Shown piece after piece: positions 43,860 through 54,663 of a stretch of DNA of 64,000 nucleotides (position 1 is its first letter; the number at the start of each line of letters is the position of its first letter). A program made the translations under genes and the position numbers. The DNA is from Pseudomonadota bacterium (GTDB lineage: Bacteria; Pseudomonadota; Alphaproteobacteria; Reyranellales; Reyranellaceae), in NCBI GenBank assembly GCA_020160955.1, contig JAIUOX010000008.1:1-64000 (forward strand), written 5' to 3'. The notes beneath the pieces were generated by a model. It had not been told where the DNA came from and did not search any database. It was given only the letters and a program-made list of their open reading frames with translations.

Positions 43860-44880
43860 ACTGCGCCGCGACGCCCTTCGGCAGGGCGTTGACCACCGAG
43901 CGGCGGCCCGACGTCATCTCGTCGTGGATCCACTTGTAGGTCTTCTCCATGCCGTCCTCGAGACGGATGGACGGCGCCCAGTTCATCAGCTTCTTGATCA
44001 GCGTGTTGTCGCTGTTGCGGCCGCGCACGCCCTTCGGCGCGTCGAGCTTGTAAGAGCGCTTCAGCTTCACGCCGGCGATCTTCTCGACGATGTCGACCAG
44101 GCGGTTGATGCTGACCAGCTCGTCGCTGCCGATGTTCAGCGGCTCGACGATGTCGCTCTCGAGCAGCCGGATCGTGCCGTCGGTGCAGTCGTCGATGTAC
44201 ATGAACGAGCGGGTCTGCTCGCCGTCGCCCCAGATCTCGATCTCGTGCTTGCCCGACAGCTTGGCGGCGATGACCTTGCGGCAGATCGCGGCCGGCGCCT
44301 TCTCGCGGCCGCCGTCGTAGGTGCCCTCGGGACCGTAGACGTTGTGGTAGCGGGCGACGCGGGTGGCGAGGCCGTAATCCTCGCGGTAGTGGCGGGCCAT
44401 GCGCTCGCTGAACAGCTTCTCCCAGCCGTAGCCGTCCTCCGGCATCGCCGGGTAGGCGTCCTCTTCCTTCAGCGCGGTGACGTCGGCGCGGGTCTGCTTC
44501 TCGCCGTTGTAGACGCAGGCCGACGACGAATAGAAGAAGCGCTGGGCGCCGAATTCCTTGGCCGCCACCAGCATGTGGGTGCTGACCAGCACCGACAGCA
44601 TGCACTCGGCCTTGTGGGTCTCGATGAAGCCCATGCCGCCCATGTCGGCGGCGAGGTTGTAGATCGTGTGGGCGCCCTTGGCGGCGACCCGGCACGGCTC
44701 GAGGCGGGCGAGGTCGCCGACCTGGTTCTCGACGCCCGGGGTCTTCTGGTACCACTCGTCGAGCGGCTTGACGTCGACGGCGCGGATCTTGGTGTGTCCC
44801 CGCTGCTGCAGGACGCGGACCAGGTGGCCACCGATGAAGCCACCGGCACCGGTGACGACGACGAGATCGTTCTTCGACAT
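43858..44880 (-). CDS. gme: GDP-mannose 3,5-epimerase-like NAD-dependent epimerase
   Basis: Extended SDR of 340 residues. GAGGFIGGH is the nucleotide loop, SSSACVYN holds Ser/Cys122, and Tyr151/Lys155 (YGWEK) are the catalytic pair. The arrangement NVYGPEGTYDGGREKAPAA, the WGDGEQTRSFMYIDD stretch, and GVRGRNSDNTLI follow plant GDP-mannose 3,5-epimerase closely, including the C-terminal WAPSIRLEDGMEKTYKWI. In plants this enzyme makes GDP-L-galactose for vitamin C and cell walls; in bacteria it supplies sugar precursors for surface glycans. The start at 44880 is the second in-frame Met; it is preferred because it follows AGG at a suitable distance and begins the fold. Confidence 0.88.
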   Translation of the reverse strand: MSKNDLVVVTGAGGFIGGHLVRVLQQRGHTKIRAVDVKPLDEWYQKTPGVENQVGDLARLEPCRVAAKGAHTIYNLAADMGGMGFIETHKAECMLSVLVSTHMLVAAKEFGAQRFFYSSSACVYNGEKQTRADVTALKEEDAYPAMPEDGYGWEKLFSERMARHYREDYGLATRVARYHNVYGPEGTYDGGREKAPAAICRKVIAAKLSGKHEIEIWGDGEQTRSFMYIDDCTDGTIRLLESDIVEPLNIGSDELVSINRLVDIVEKIAGVKLKRSYKLDAPKGVRGRNSDNTLIKKLMNWAPSIRLEDGMEKTYKWIHDEMTSGRRSVVNALPKGVAAQ

Positions 44881-45114
44881 AGACGGGCCTTTCACGCGGA
44901 GAGAGGGCTTTTATCCGGTTTTTCAAAGACTTGCGACGCGGGCCCCGGGGCGTCTTGGACGCTCCGCGACCGGCCGGTCGGCGCGATTGGCGTTCGTTTG
45001 CTCGCCTCGCGCGGTCCCGTCAAGTCATCGGTGCCCTGCAGGCCGTGGGCGATATCGTCCCGATGGCCGGAGACAGGCCGCGGAAATTCAGTGGTTCGGG
45101 CAAAAAAACTCACT

Positions 45115-45120
45115 TATAAC
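45115..45120 (+). promoter_or_regulatory. Possible -10 element of the glycosyltransferase operon
   Basis: TATAAC at 45115-45120 lies 38 bases before the GTG at 45158, in an unusually AT-rich patch (AAAAAAACTCACTTATAAC) of the 277-base gap between GME and the glycosyltransferase gene. No clear -35 box is seen (TGGTTC at 45092-45097 is the nearest). The rest of the gap, 44881-45090, holds no gene or repeat that I can see. Confidence 0.35.
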
Positions 45121-45157
45121 AAACACATAGGCCACTTTCTGGCCCCCACCAGGCACC

Positions 45158-45928
45158 GTGCTGGCCGAGATCACCCCCGTCATCCTGACCTACAACGAGG
45201 CCGCCAACATCGCCCGCTCGCTGGAGCGGCTGACCTGGGCGCGCGAGGTCGTGATCGTCGACAGCCACTCGACCGACGACACCGTGGCGATCGCCGGCCG
45301 GTTTCCCAACGTGCGGCTGGTGCAGCGGCCGTTCGACACCCATGCCCGACAGTGGCGCTTCGCGGTCGAGGAGACCGGGATCGCCAGCGAGTGGGTGCTG
45401 CGGCTGGACGCCGACTACATGGTCGAGCCGGCGCTGCGCGACGAGATCGCCGCCCTGCGGCCCGACCCGGCGACCGCGGCCTGCGAGATCGCCTTCACCT
45501 ACTGCATCGAGGGACGGCCGCTCCGGGCCTCGCTCTACCCGGCGCTGCCGGTGCTGTTCCGCCGCGGCCGCGGACGCTTCGAGCAGGACGGCCACACCGA
45601 GAAGCTCAGGATCGACGGGCCGGTGGTGAAGCTCGTGAACCGCCTGCTGCACGACGACCGCAAGAGCCTCGAACGCTGGCTGCAGTCGCAGGCCCGCTAC
45701 CAGGCCCAGGAGGCGGAGAAGCTGCTGACCCGGCCGTCGTCGGAACTGTCGTGGCCCGACCGCATCCGCAAGACCCGGGTGCTGGGGCCGCTCGCCGTCC
45801 TCGTCCACTGCCTGGTGGTCAAGCGACTGGTATTCGACGGCACGGCCGGGCTTCTCTATACCGCCCAGCGAGTGACAGCCGATATCATCCTTTCCATGCA
45901 GCTCCTGCGACGCGACCTCGATCGATGA
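45158..45928 (+). CDS. Glycosyltransferase family 2 (WaaE/KdtX-like)
   Basis: GT-A glycosyltransferase of 256 residues. [20 protein letters not shown] starts the fold, VDSHSTDDT is the nucleotide-binding loop, and DAD in LRLDADYMV (near residue 87) is the metal-binding DxD. The wording resembles the lipooligosaccharide beta-glucosyltransferase family of GT2. The C-terminus has two hydrophobic helices (residues about 205-245) and may be membrane-associated. GTG start with AGG five bases upstream. The stop overlaps the next ATG, coupling it to the carbamoyltransferase. Acceptor unknown; a surface glycan is likely. Confidence 0.85.
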   Translation: MLAEITPVILTYNEAANIARSLERLTWAREVVIVDSHSTDDTVAIAGRFPNVRLVQRPFDTHARQWRFAVEETGIASEWVLRLDADYMVEPALRDEIAALRPDPATAACEIAFTYCIEGRPLRASLYPALPVLFRRGRGRFEQDGHTEKLRIDGPVVKLVNRLLHDDRKSLERWLQSQARYQAQEAEKLLTRPSSELSWPDRIRKTRVLGPLAVLVHCLVVKRLVFDGTAGLLYTAQRVTADIILSMQLLRRDLDR

Positions 45929-47679
45929 CCTACATTCTCGGCCTCAACGCCTACCACGCCGACGCCGCCGCGTGCCTCGTCAAGGACGGCACGCTGGTCG
46001 CCGCCGTCGAGGAGGAGCGCTTCCGGCGCATCAAGCACTGGGGCGGCTTCCCCAGCGAGGCGATCCGCTACTGCCTGGCCGAGGCCGGCATCGAGCTGGG
46101 CGACGTCGACCACGTCGCGGTCAACAGCGACAACCGCGCCAACCGCTGGCGCAAGCTGCTGTACGTCGCGACCTCGGGCGTCAGCCCGTCCTACGTGCTG
46201 AGCCGGCTGCGCCAGCGCGGCGAGCGCGCCGACATCGCCGGCAACCTCGCGCAGCACCTGCCGGAGCAGGCGTTCCGCGGCACCGTGCACGCCGTCGAGC
46301 ATCACCTCTGCCACCTCGCCTCGGCTTTCCTGGTGTCGCCCTACGACAAGGCGGTGGCGATCTCGGTCGACGGCTTCGGCGACTTCTCGTCGGCGGCCTG
46401 GGGGCTGGGGCAGGGCGGCGAGATCTCGGTCGACGGCCGGGTCTTCTTCCCGCACTCGCTGGGCGTGTTCTACGAGGCGATGACGCAGTTCATCGGCTTC
46501 CCGCACTACGGCGACGAGTACAAGGTGATGGGGCTGGCGCCCTACGGCGAGCCGCGCTTCGTCGACCAGATGAAGGAGATCGTCCGGCTCAACACCGACG
46601 GCCGCTTCGAACTCGACCTGCGCTTCTTCCGCCATGCCTCGGGCGAGGGCGCCAACTACCAGGTCAAGGACGGCATCCCGTCGGGCGGCCGGCTGTGGAG
46701 CGATGCGCTGGCCGAGCTGCTCGGCCCGGCGCGCGATCCCAAGGCGCCGCTCGAGGATCGCCACCGCGACATCGCGCGCTCGGCCCAGGTCACCTACGAG
46801 AACGCCTTCTTCAACCTGCTGGCCGCCACCCACCGCAAGTACGGCAGCGACGCCGTCGTGCTGGCCGGCGGCTGCGCCTACAACTCGGTGGCCAACGGCA
46901 AGGTGCTCGAGCGCTCGCCGTTCAAGAAGCTGTACGTGCAGTCGGCCGGCGGCGATGCCGGCGGCGCGATCGGCGCGGCCTTCGCGACCTGGCACCGGCT
47001 GGGCGGCGCCTCGGCCCGCCGCCACTTCGTGATGGACCATGCCTACTGGGGCCCGTCCTACACGCCCGAGGAGGTCGCGCAGGCGATCGCCGCGCGGCGC
47101 GCCGACTTCGACGCCGAGGGCTGCACCATCGAGCGCATCGCCGACGAGGCGACGCTGTGCCGGCAGACCGCGCTCGAGATCTCGCTCGGCAAGGTGATCG
47201 GCTGGTTCCAGGGCCGGCTGGAGTGGGGGCCGCGCGCGCTCGGCAACCGCTCGATCCTCGGCGATCCGCGCCGCGCCGACATGAAGGACATCCTCAACCT
47301 CAAGATCAAGCGCCGCGAGTCGTTCCGGCCGTTCGCGCCCTCGATCCTGCGCGAGGCGGTGCCGGACTGGTTCGAGACCGACGACGACGTGCCGTTCATG
47401 ATGCAGGTCTTCCGGATCCGCGAGGAACGCCGCAAGGAGATCCCGGCGGTCACCCACGTCGACGGCACCGGCCGCCTGCAGACCGTGACCTGGGCCGGCA
47501 ACCCGCGCTACGCCCGGCTGATCCAGGCGTTCCGCGACATCACCGACGTGCCGATCGTGCTCAACACCAGCTTCAACGAGAACGAGCCGGTGGTCTGTCG
47601 CCCGGAGGAGGCGATCGACTGCTTCCTGCGGACCAAGATGGACGTCCTCGTGCTGGGCGACACGCTGATCCGGCGATGA
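45925..47679 (+). CDS. Carbamoyltransferase, NodU/CmcH family
   Basis: Cytoplasmic O-carbamoyltransferase of 584 residues. The Kae1-like N-terminal domain has HxxxH (His126 and His130, HHLCH) for iron and Asp149 in [19 protein letters not shown] and [20 protein letters not shown] are family hallmarks; [17 protein letters not shown] ends the C-terminal domain. Known members add carbamoyl groups to sugars of Nod factors, antibiotics and glycans. Here the substrate is probably a sugar transferred by the coupled glycosyltransferase. The stop overlaps the start of a molybdenum-hydroxylase gene by four bases, which is unusual company. Confidence 0.92.
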   Translation: MTYILGLNAYHADAAACLVKDGTLVAAVEEERFRRIKHWGGFPSEAIRYCLAEAGIELGDVDHVAVNSDNRANRWRKLLYVATSGVSPSYVLSRLRQRGERADIAGNLAQHLPEQAFRGTVHAVEHHLCHLASAFLVSPYDKAVAISVDGFGDFSSAAWGLGQGGEISVDGRVFFPHSLGVFYEAMTQFIGFPHYGDEYKVMGLAPYGEPRFVDQMKEIVRLNTDGRFELDLRFFRHASGEGANYQVKDGIPSGGRLWSDALAELLGPARDPKAPLEDRHRDIARSAQVTYENAFFNLLAATHRKYGSDAVVLAGGCAYNSVANGKVLERSPFKKLYVQSAGGDAGGAIGAAFATWHRLGGASARRHFVMDHAYWGPSYTPEEVAQAIAARRADFDAEGCTIERIADEATLCRQTALEISLGKVIGWFQGRLEWGPRALGNRSILGDPRRADMKDILNLKIKRRESFRPFAPSILREAVPDWFETDDDVPFMMQVFRIREERRKEIPAVTHVDGTGRLQTVTWAGNPRYARLIQAFRDITDVPIVLNTSFNENEPVVCRPEEAIDCFLRTKMDVLVLGDTLIRR

Positions 47680-48143
47680 TCGCCTTCACCCTCAACGGCC
47701 GCCCGGCCAGCGTCGACGTCGATCCCGACAAGCCGCTGCTCTGGGTGCTGCGCGAGGACCTCAACGTCGTCGGGCCGAAGTTCGGCTGCGGCGTCGCCGC
47801 CTGCGGCGCCTGCACCGTGCACGTCGACGGCCAGGCGGTGCGCTCGTGTTCGCTGCCGGCCAGCGCGGTCGCCGGCAAGACCGTGGTGACGATCGAGGGC
47901 CTGCCGAAGGCCGACGGCACGCTGCATGCCGTGCAGCGCGCCTGGATCGAGAACCAGGTGCCCCAGTGCGGCTACTGCCAGCCCGGCTTCATCATGGCGA
48001 CGGCGGCGCTGCTGGCCGCCAACCCGCGGCCGACCGACCGCGAGGTCGACGAGGCGCTGTCCAACCTCTGCCGCTGCGGCACCTACGGGTCGATCCGCCG
48101 CGCCATCCAGCGCGCCATCGCGCTCCTGCAGGCCGCGCCATGA
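47676..48143 (+). CDS. [2Fe-2S] subunit of a xanthine-oxidase-family molybdenum hydroxylase (IorA-like)
   Basis: Iron-sulfur subunit of 155 residues with eight Cys in the expected two clusters: plant-type Cys38, 43, 46 and 58 ([12 protein letters not shown]) and the helical-domain set Cys98, 101, 132 and 134 (CGYCQ and CRCG). It resembles isoquinoline 1-oxidoreductase and aldehyde-dehydrogenase small subunits. No signal peptide is present; it may travel with the exported large subunit. Both ends overlap neighbours (ATGA at 47676 and 48140), so it is translated with the carbamoyltransferase and the large subunit. Confidence 0.92.
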   Translation: MIAFTLNGRPASVDVDPDKPLLWVLREDLNVVGPKFGCGVAACGACTVHVDGQAVRSCSLPASAVAGKTVVTIEGLPKADGTLHAVQRAWIENQVPQCGYCQPGFIMATAALLAANPRPTDREVDEALSNLCRCGTYGSIRRAIQRAIALLQAAP

Positions 48144-50395
48144 AGTGGACGCGACGCAAGGCGATCGTCGGCGGGATCGTCGCCGGTGGCCTGCTGGGCG
48201 TCGGATTCTGGTTCGCCCGCGAGCGCGACCGGCTGGGCTCGCCGCGGCTGTTCAACGTCGGCGCCGACGAGGAAGGCCTGCACGGCTGGATCAAGATCAC
48301 GCGAGACGACCGCGTCGTCGTCGCGGTGCCGCGCGCCGAGATGGGCCAGGGCGTGCAGACCGCGCTGGCCGCGCTGGCCGCCGAGGAAATGGACGCGCGC
48401 TGGGACCAGGTCCGGGTCGAGGATCCGCCCGAGCACGCGGTCTATCGCAACGTCGAGATCCTGATCGACGGCCTGCCGTTCTCGCCCGAGGAGGCGGGTA
48501 CCGTGGTCGAGGTCGCGCACTGGATGGCCGGCAAGCTGGGCGGCGTGCTGGGCGTGTCGGCGACCGGCGGCTCGACCTCGGTGCGCGATGCGTGGCGGCC
48601 GATGCGGGTCGCCGGCGCGGTGGCGCGCGACCTGCTGCTGCGCGCCGCCAGCACGAAGTCGGGCATCCCGGTCGACGACCTCACCGTGGCCGACGGCGAG
48701 ATCCGCCGCCGCGACGGCACGCCGGTCGCGCGGTTCGGCGAGCTGGTCGGGCTGGTCGGCGACCTCACGCCGATGGCGGTACCGACGCTCAAGAAGCCGT
48801 CCGAGTTCAAGCTGATCGGCAAGCCGCTGCCGCGCCTCGACATCCCGGCCAAGGTGACCGGGCAGGCGACGTTCGGCATCGACGTGCGGCTGCCCAACAT
48901 GCTCTACGCCGCGGTGCTGAACGCGCCGACCTTCGGCGGCGATGCGAGCGGCTTCAAGCTGAGGGGCCCGCAGCCGGCCGGCATCGAGACGGTGACCTAC
49001 GTGCCGGGCGGCATCGCCGCGATCGGCGCGAGCTGGTGGCGCGCCAACAAGCTGCTGGCCGAGGGCGTCGACGTGCAGTGGCAGCCCGGCCCGGCGCCGA
49101 CGCTGGACAGCCGCGCGCTGTGGAACCGCTTCGAGGGCCTGCTGCAGGACGGCGACGTCGCGCTCACCCGCACGCTGGGCGAGGAGCGCAAGGCAGCGAC
49201 GGCGCGGCCGTTCGAGGCGACCTACCGGGCGCCCTACCTCGCGCACACCACGATGGAGCCGATGAACTGCACGGCGCGGGTGCAGAAGCGCGACGGCAAG
49301 CTCCGGGTCGAGGTCTGGATGCCCAACCAGTCGCCGACCCTGGTGCGGCTGGTCGCGGCCAAGACGGCCAACGTGCCGCAGGCGGCGGTCGACGTGCACA
49401 CCACCTTCCTCGGCGGCGGCTTCGGCCGGCGCGCCGAGGTCGACCTCGTGCGCCAGGCCGTGACCTGCGCGCTGGCGGTGCCGGAGCGGCCGGTGCAGGT
49501 GCTGTGGTCGCGCGAGCAGGACATCCAGCACGACTTCTACCGGCCGATGGCGCTGGCCCGCTGGCGCGCCACGCTCGACGTCGCGGACGGCGAGCCGAAG
49601 CTGGTGAGCGTCGCCAAGCGCCAGGTCGCGCAGTCGCCGACCGACCAGTTCCCGGCCCGCATCCTGGGCGTCACTCCGCGCGGCAAGCCGGAGGGCAACG
49701 CGGTCGAGAACCCGCCCTACGCCTTTCCCTTCTACCGGCTGGACGCGGTGGTGCCCGACGTCGCCGTGCCGGTCGGCTTCTGGCGCTCGGTCGGCCATTC
49801 GCACACCGCGTTCTTCGACGAGAGCTTCGTCGACGAGCTGGCGCTGCAGCTGAAGAAGGACCCGCTGGCGTTCCGCCGCGAGCTGCTGGCCGGCAAGCCG
49901 CGTTTCCTCGCCGTACTCGACCGCGCGGCGCGCGAGGCCGGCTGGGGCAGCCCGCTGCCGCCGGCGACCGGCCGCGGCATCGCGTTGCGCGCCTCGTTCG
50001 GCTCGATCGTGGCGCAGGTCGCCCAGGTCACGGTGCCCGACGGCAAGTCGATCCGCGTCGACAAGGTGACCTGCGCGATCGACTGCGGCCCGGTGGTCAA
50101 CCCGGCGATCGTGCGGGCGCAGATGGAGAGCGGCATCATCTATGGCCTGTCGGCGGCACTGTACGGCGAGATCACGATCGCCAACGGCGGCGTCGAGCAG
50201 TCGAACTTCCCCGACTACGACGCGGTGCGCCTGGCCGAGGCGCCGGCCATTGCCGTCCACATCGTCGACAATCCCGCCGGCCCGGTCGGCGGCGTCGGCG
50301 AACCCGGCACCCCGCCGATCGCGCCGGCCGTCGCCAACGCGATCTTCGCCGCGACCGGCAAGCGGGTGCGGACCCTGCCGCTCCGCCTGGCCTGA
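48140..50395 (+). CDS. Molybdopterin-binding large subunit of a periplasmic molybdenum hydroxylase (IorB-like)
   Basis: Protein of 751 residues of the isoquinoline/aldehyde oxidoreductase branch. The N-terminus [20 protein letters not shown] is Tat-like (twin Arg before a hydrophobic core), suggesting export of the folded enzyme. Gly-rich GGGFGRR near residue 430 matches the molybdopterin contact, and [12 protein letters not shown] near the C-terminus contains Glu721, the likely catalytic base. The family uses a water-derived oxygen to hydroxylate aromatic N-heterocycles or oxidise aldehydes. No XdhC-type maturation factor and no cytochrome partner are adjacent. The substrate is unknown. Confidence 0.9.
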   Translation: MKWTRRKAIVGGIVAGGLLGVGFWFARERDRLGSPRLFNVGADEEGLHGWIKITRDDRVVVAVPRAEMGQGVQTALAALAAEEMDARWDQVRVEDPPEHAVYRNVEILIDGLPFSPEEAGTVVEVAHWMAGKLGGVLGVSATGGSTSVRDAWRPMRVAGAVARDLLLRAASTKSGIPVDDLTVADGEIRRRDGTPVARFGELVGLVGDLTPMAVPTLKKPSEFKLIGKPLPRLDIPAKVTGQATFGIDVRLPNMLYAAVLNAPTFGGDASGFKLRGPQPAGIETVTYVPGGIAAIGASWWRANKLLAEGVDVQWQPGPAPTLDSRALWNRFEGLLQDGDVALTRTLGEERKAATARPFEATYRAPYLAHTTMEPMNCTARVQKRDGKLRVEVWMPNQSPTLVRLVAAKTANVPQAAVDVHTTFLGGGFGRRAEVDLVRQAVTCALAVPERPVQVLWSREQDIQHDFYRPMALARWRATLDVADGEPKLVSVAKRQVAQSPTDQFPARILGVTPRGKPEGNAVENPPYAFPFYRLDAVVPDVAVPVGFWRSVGHSHTAFFDESFVDELALQLKKDPLAFRRELLAGKPRFLAVLDRAAREAGWGSPLPPATGRGIALRASFGSIVAQVAQVTVPDGKSIRVDKVTCAIDCGPVVNPAIVRAQMESGIIYGLSAALYGEITIANGGVEQSNFPDYDAVRLAEAPAIAVHIVDNPAGPVGGVGEPGTPPIAPAVANAIFAATGKRVRTLPLRLA

Positions 50396-50405
50396 AGGGG
50401 ACCCC

Positions 50406-50840
50406 ATGCAGGACATCGAGAGCCGTCTCCAGGGCAGCTTCGCGCGCCAGGGGCTGATGACCACGATGGGCGCGACGCTGCGCCTCGTCGGGCCGGGCCT
50501 GGTCGAGATCCTGGTGACGCCGTCGCCGGCGATCAGCCAGCAGCACGGCTTCGTGCACGGCGGCGCGGTCAGCGCGCTGGCCGACTCGGCGGCCGGCTAC
50601 GCGGCGCTCAGCCTGGTGCCGGCCGGCCGCGGCGTGCTGACCACCGAGTTCAAGATCAATTTCCTCGCGCCGGCGATCGGCGACCGCCTCGTCGCGCGGG
50701 CCCGCGTGGTCAAGGGCGGCCAGACCCTGACGCTGGCCCAGGCCGAGGTCTTCGCCGTGAACGGCACCCAGGAGCGCCTGGTCGCGCTGATGACGGCTAC
50801 CATGATGTCGGTCGAGGACCGCGACGGCATCACCGACTGA
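50406..50840 (+). CDS. PaaI-type hotdog-fold thioesterase
   Basis: Thioesterase of 144 residues. [24 protein letters not shown] holds the HGG helix start with the Asp of PaaI-type enzymes (residues about 46-69), and [16 protein letters not shown] is the following strand. It is 10 bases after the hydroxylase large-subunit stop and ends the operon. The gene after it is convergent with galE (6-base gap). The thioesterase may act on an acyl-CoA or simply be a passenger; it does not explain the hydroxylase. Confidence 0.85.
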   Translation: MQDIESRLQGSFARQGLMTTMGATLRLVGPGLVEILVTPSPAISQQHGFVHGGAVSALADSAAGYAALSLVPAGRGVLTTEFKINFLAPAIGDRLVARARVVKGGQTLTLAQAEVFAVNGTQERLVALMTATMMSVEDRDGITD

Positions 50841-50846
50841 GACTGC

Positions 50847-51821
50847 TTACTTGCGCGGCATCTTGCGCCGCCAGCGCAGCGCGTCCTCGATCTGGGTGGC
50901 GAGGTTGCGGGTCGGGGTCCAGCCGAGCGTCGTCCGGGCGTGCGCGATGTTGCCGACCAGCTTGGGCGAATCGCCCGGCCGGCGCGGGCCGACGCTGTGC
51001 GGCACGGGCTGGCCGACGATGCGCGAGGTTTCCTCGACCAGTTCGCGCACGCTGTAGCCGGTGCCGCTGCCGAGGTTGAAGGCGGCGTGGCCGGGATGGT
51101 CGGCCAGCCAGCCGACGGCGCGCACGTGTGCGTCGGCGAGGTCGTTGACGTGGATGTAGTCGCGCACGCAGGTGCCGTCGGGCGTGTCGTAGTCGGTGCC
51201 GAGGATGGTGAGCGGCTTGCCCAGCCCCAGCGCGGCGTCGATCGCCAGCGGCATCAGGTGCGTCTCGGGATCGTGCGCCTCGCCGATCGTGCCGCCGGGA
51301 TCGGCGCCGGCGGCGTTGAAGTAGCGCAGCGAGGCCGAGCGCAGGCGGTCGCCGGTGGCGACCAGCAGGCGCTCGATCTCGGCCTTGTTCTCGGCGTAGG
51401 GGCTGAGCGGCGCGACCGGGTGGTCCTCGGCCAGCAGGTCGGTCTGCGGCAGGCCGTAGATCGCGCAGGAACTCGAGAACACGAAGGCGCCGAGCCCGTG
51501 GCGGATCGCGGCCTCGATCAGCACGCCGCTGTTCACGACGTTGTTCTTGTGGAAGCGCGCGGGCTCGCGCACCGACTCGCCGACCTCGATGTAGCCCGCG
51601 AGGTGGATCACGGCGAGCGGCCGGTGCCTGGCCATCACCGCGTCGAGCCGCGCGGCGTCGCCGATGTCGCCCTTTTCCAGCGGACCCCACTGCACCGCCC
51701 AGTCATGGCCGCGCTCCAGCGTGTCGTAGGCGACCGGCACGGCGCCCGACGCGGCCAGCGCCTTGCAGACGTGGCTGCCGATGTAGCCGGCGCCGCCGGT
51801 GACGAGAACGGTCTGGGTCAT
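50847..51821 (-). CDS. galE: UDP-glucose 4-epimerase
   Basis: Extended SDR of 324 residues, interconverting UDP-glucose and UDP-galactose. GGAGYIGSH is the nucleotide loop, SSSCAIYG holds the Ser and YAENK the Tyr and Lys, and GTCVRDYIHVNDLADAHV is diagnostic of GalE. It starts 25 bases after the tRNA-Thr on the same strand and so may be transcribed with it. Together with UXS and GME it makes this stretch rich in nucleotide-sugar enzymes. Confidence 0.93.
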   Translation of the reverse strand: MTQTVLVTGGAGYIGSHVCKALAASGAVPVAYDTLERGHDWAVQWGPLEKGDIGDAARLDAVMARHRPLAVIHLAGYIEVGESVREPARFHKNNVVNSGVLIEAAIRHGLGAFVFSSSCAIYGLPQTDLLAEDHPVAPLSPYAENKAEIERLLVATGDRLRSASLRYFNAAGADPGGTIGEAHDPETHLMPLAIDAALGLGKPLTILGTDYDTPDGTCVRDYIHVNDLADAHVRAVGWLADHPGHAAFNLGSGTGYSVRELVEETSRIVGQPVPHSVGPRRPGDSPKLVGNIAHARTTLGWTPTRNLATQIEDALRWRRKMPRK

Positions 51822-51845
51822 GGCAGCAACGTCAGGGGAGGAAAA

Positions 51846-51920
<75 letters not shown>

Positions 51921-51946
51921 TCATGGGTGAGGTCTCTTTCTCTCTA

Positions 51947-52741
51947 TCACGAACCGCGCCGGCGCGCCCATTCGTAGGCGGCGATGGCGGCGGCGTTGGA
52001 GACGTTGAGGGCGGCCAGCCGCGGATCGGTCGGGATCGTCACCAGCCGGTCGCACTTTTCCGCGGTCAGGCGGCGCAGGCCCTCGCCCTCGGCGCCCAGC
52101 ACGATGCAGGCGCGGCCCTTGAGGTCGAGGCCGCCGATCGGCGCGTCGCCGCGCTCGTCGAGGCCGTACAGCCAGAACCCTTCCTTCTTCAGCTGGTCCA
52201 TGGCGCGGGCCAGGTTCACGGCGCGCACCATCGGCACCAGCTCGAGGGCGCCCGAGGCGCTCTTGGCCAGCACGCCGGTGTCGGCCGGGGCGTGGCGCTC
52301 GGTCACGACCAGGCCGGCGACCCCGAAGGCGGCGGCCGAGCGCAGGATGGCCCCGACATTGTGCGGGTCGGTCACCTGGTCGAGCGCCAGGACGAGGGCG
52401 TCGTCGCCGCAGCGGGCCAGCAGGTCCTCGATCTGCGGCTCCTCCAGCGGCGCCACGAGGGCGGCGAGGCCCTGGTGGACGGCGCCGGGCGGCAGGCGCT
52501 GGGCGAGGTCCTCGCGCGACGCGATCTCGACCTTGCGGCCGAGGTCCTTGCCGAAATCGGCGGCGTGGCGGTCAGCGGCCTCCTTCGTGGCGAGAATCCG
52601 GTCGACCCGCCGCTCGGGGTTGGCCAGTGCCGCCAGCACGGCGTGGCGGCCGTAAAGCCACGTGGAAGCGTGTCCGCCACGGGGGGCGCCACGGGGCGCG
52701 CCATGCGGGGAACGGCCGGTTTGCGGGGGGCGATGACGCAT
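51947..52741 (-). CDS. rlmB: 23S rRNA (guanosine-2251-2'-O)-methyltransferase RlmB (SPOUT family)
   Basis: TrmH-type SPOUT methyltransferase of 264 residues that modifies G2251 in the ribosomal P-loop. An Arg/Pro/Gly-rich N-terminal segment of about 30 residues precedes the substrate-binding domain, which starts at WLYGRHAVLAALAN. The knotted domain has the three motifs DQVTDPHNVGAILRSA, IVLGAEGEGLRRLT and LNVSNAAAIAAYEW. The ATG at 52741 is chosen because the fold begins soon after; no good Shine-Dalgarno is seen, and 52780 is an alternative. It is divergent from tRNA-Tyr. Confidence 0.92.
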   Translation of the reverse strand: MRHRPPQTGRSPHGAPRGAPRGGHASTWLYGRHAVLAALANPERRVDRILATKEAADRHAADFGKDLGRKVEIASREDLAQRLPPGAVHQGLAALVAPLEEPQIEDLLARCGDDALVLALDQVTDPHNVGAILRSAAAFGVAGLVVTERHAPADTGVLAKSASGALELVPMVRAVNLARAMDQLKKEGFWLYGLDERGDAPIGGLDLKGRACIVLGAEGEGLRRLTAEKCDRLVTIPTDPRLAALNVSNAAAIAAYEWARRRGS

Positions 52742-52853
52742 GGGGGTTCTATACGGGGATTCGCGCTTGACGTAACCCATTGGATTTGCGAGCAACGCGC
52801 GCCCGTTTTGCGGGCTGAACAGGTCGATCTCGCACCGCGTTTGCCGCAGGTTC

Positions 52854-52940
52854 GGAGGGGTGGCCGAGCGGTCAATGGCAGCAGACTGTAAATCTGCCGA
52901 CTTCGCGTCTACGAAGGTTCGAATCCTTCCCCCTCCACCA
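52854..52940 (+). tRNA. tRNA-Tyr (anticodon GTA)
   Basis: 87 bases with a long variable arm, as expected for tRNA-Tyr. The acceptor GGAGGGG pairs with CCCCTCC, the anticodon loop is CTGTAAA with GTA, the variable arm is CGACTTCGCGTCTACG, and CCA is encoded. It precedes tRNA-Gly and tuf. Confidence 0.96.
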
Positions 52941-52972
52941 GCGCAACGCAGTGCGGGACCCCTGTTCAGAGT

Positions 52973-53046
<74 letters not shown>

Positions 53047-53105
53047 GTTTGGGGCGCCAGTTCGAGGCGTCCGGCGAAGACGGACAGCAAGAGGGTCGCG
53101 ATATC

Positions 53106-54296
<1,191 letters not shown>

Positions 54297-54324
54297 CGCC
54301 GTCGGCGCTGAGCGAGTAAAGACC

Positions 54325-54639
54325 ATGGACAACACGAATATCCGGATCCGGCTGAAGGCCTTCGATCATCGCGTGCTCGACACGTCGACGAGCGAGATCG
54401 TGAGCACGGCCAAGCGGACGGGCGCGCAGGTTCGCGGGCCCATCCCGCTGCCGACGGGCATCGAGAAGTTCACGGTCAACCGCTCGCCGCACATCGACAA
54501 GAAGTCGCGTGAGCAGTTCGAGATCCGCACCCACAAGCGCGTGCTCGACATCGTCGACCCGACCCCGCAGACCGTGGACGCGCTGATGAAGCTCGACCTC
54601 GCCTCGGGCGTCGACGTCGAGATCAAGCTCGGCGCCTAA
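54325..54639 (+). CDS. rpsJ: 30S ribosomal protein S10
   Basis: S10/NusE of 104 residues, first gene of the S10 operon. The pattern [20 protein letters not shown] and the [20 protein letters not shown] loop are diagnostic. Besides its ribosomal role, the protein joins NusB in antitermination. It starts 28 bases after the tuf stop, so both are probably one transcript. The protein ends with DVEIKLGA. Confidence 0.98.
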   Translation: MDNTNIRIRLKAFDHRVLDTSTSEIVSTAKRTGAQVRGPIPLPTGIEKFTVNRSPHIDKKSREQFEIRTHKRVLDIVDPTPQTVDALMKLDLASGVDVEIKLGA

Positions 54640-54663
54640 GGGCCTAAGGAAGGAAACAGGACC

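Noticed and set aside
43924-45924. A long plus-strand frame leading into the carbamoyltransferase.
   Set aside because: It lies antisense to GME and out of frame with the glycosyltransferase. The carbamoyltransferase start is fixed by the ATGA overlap at 45925.
48083-50464. A 793-codon minus-strand frame opposite the molybdenum hydroxylase.
   Set aside because: Same GC-bias shadow: repetitive Arg/Leu/Asp composition, no domain, while the plus strand has a complete IorB-like protein.
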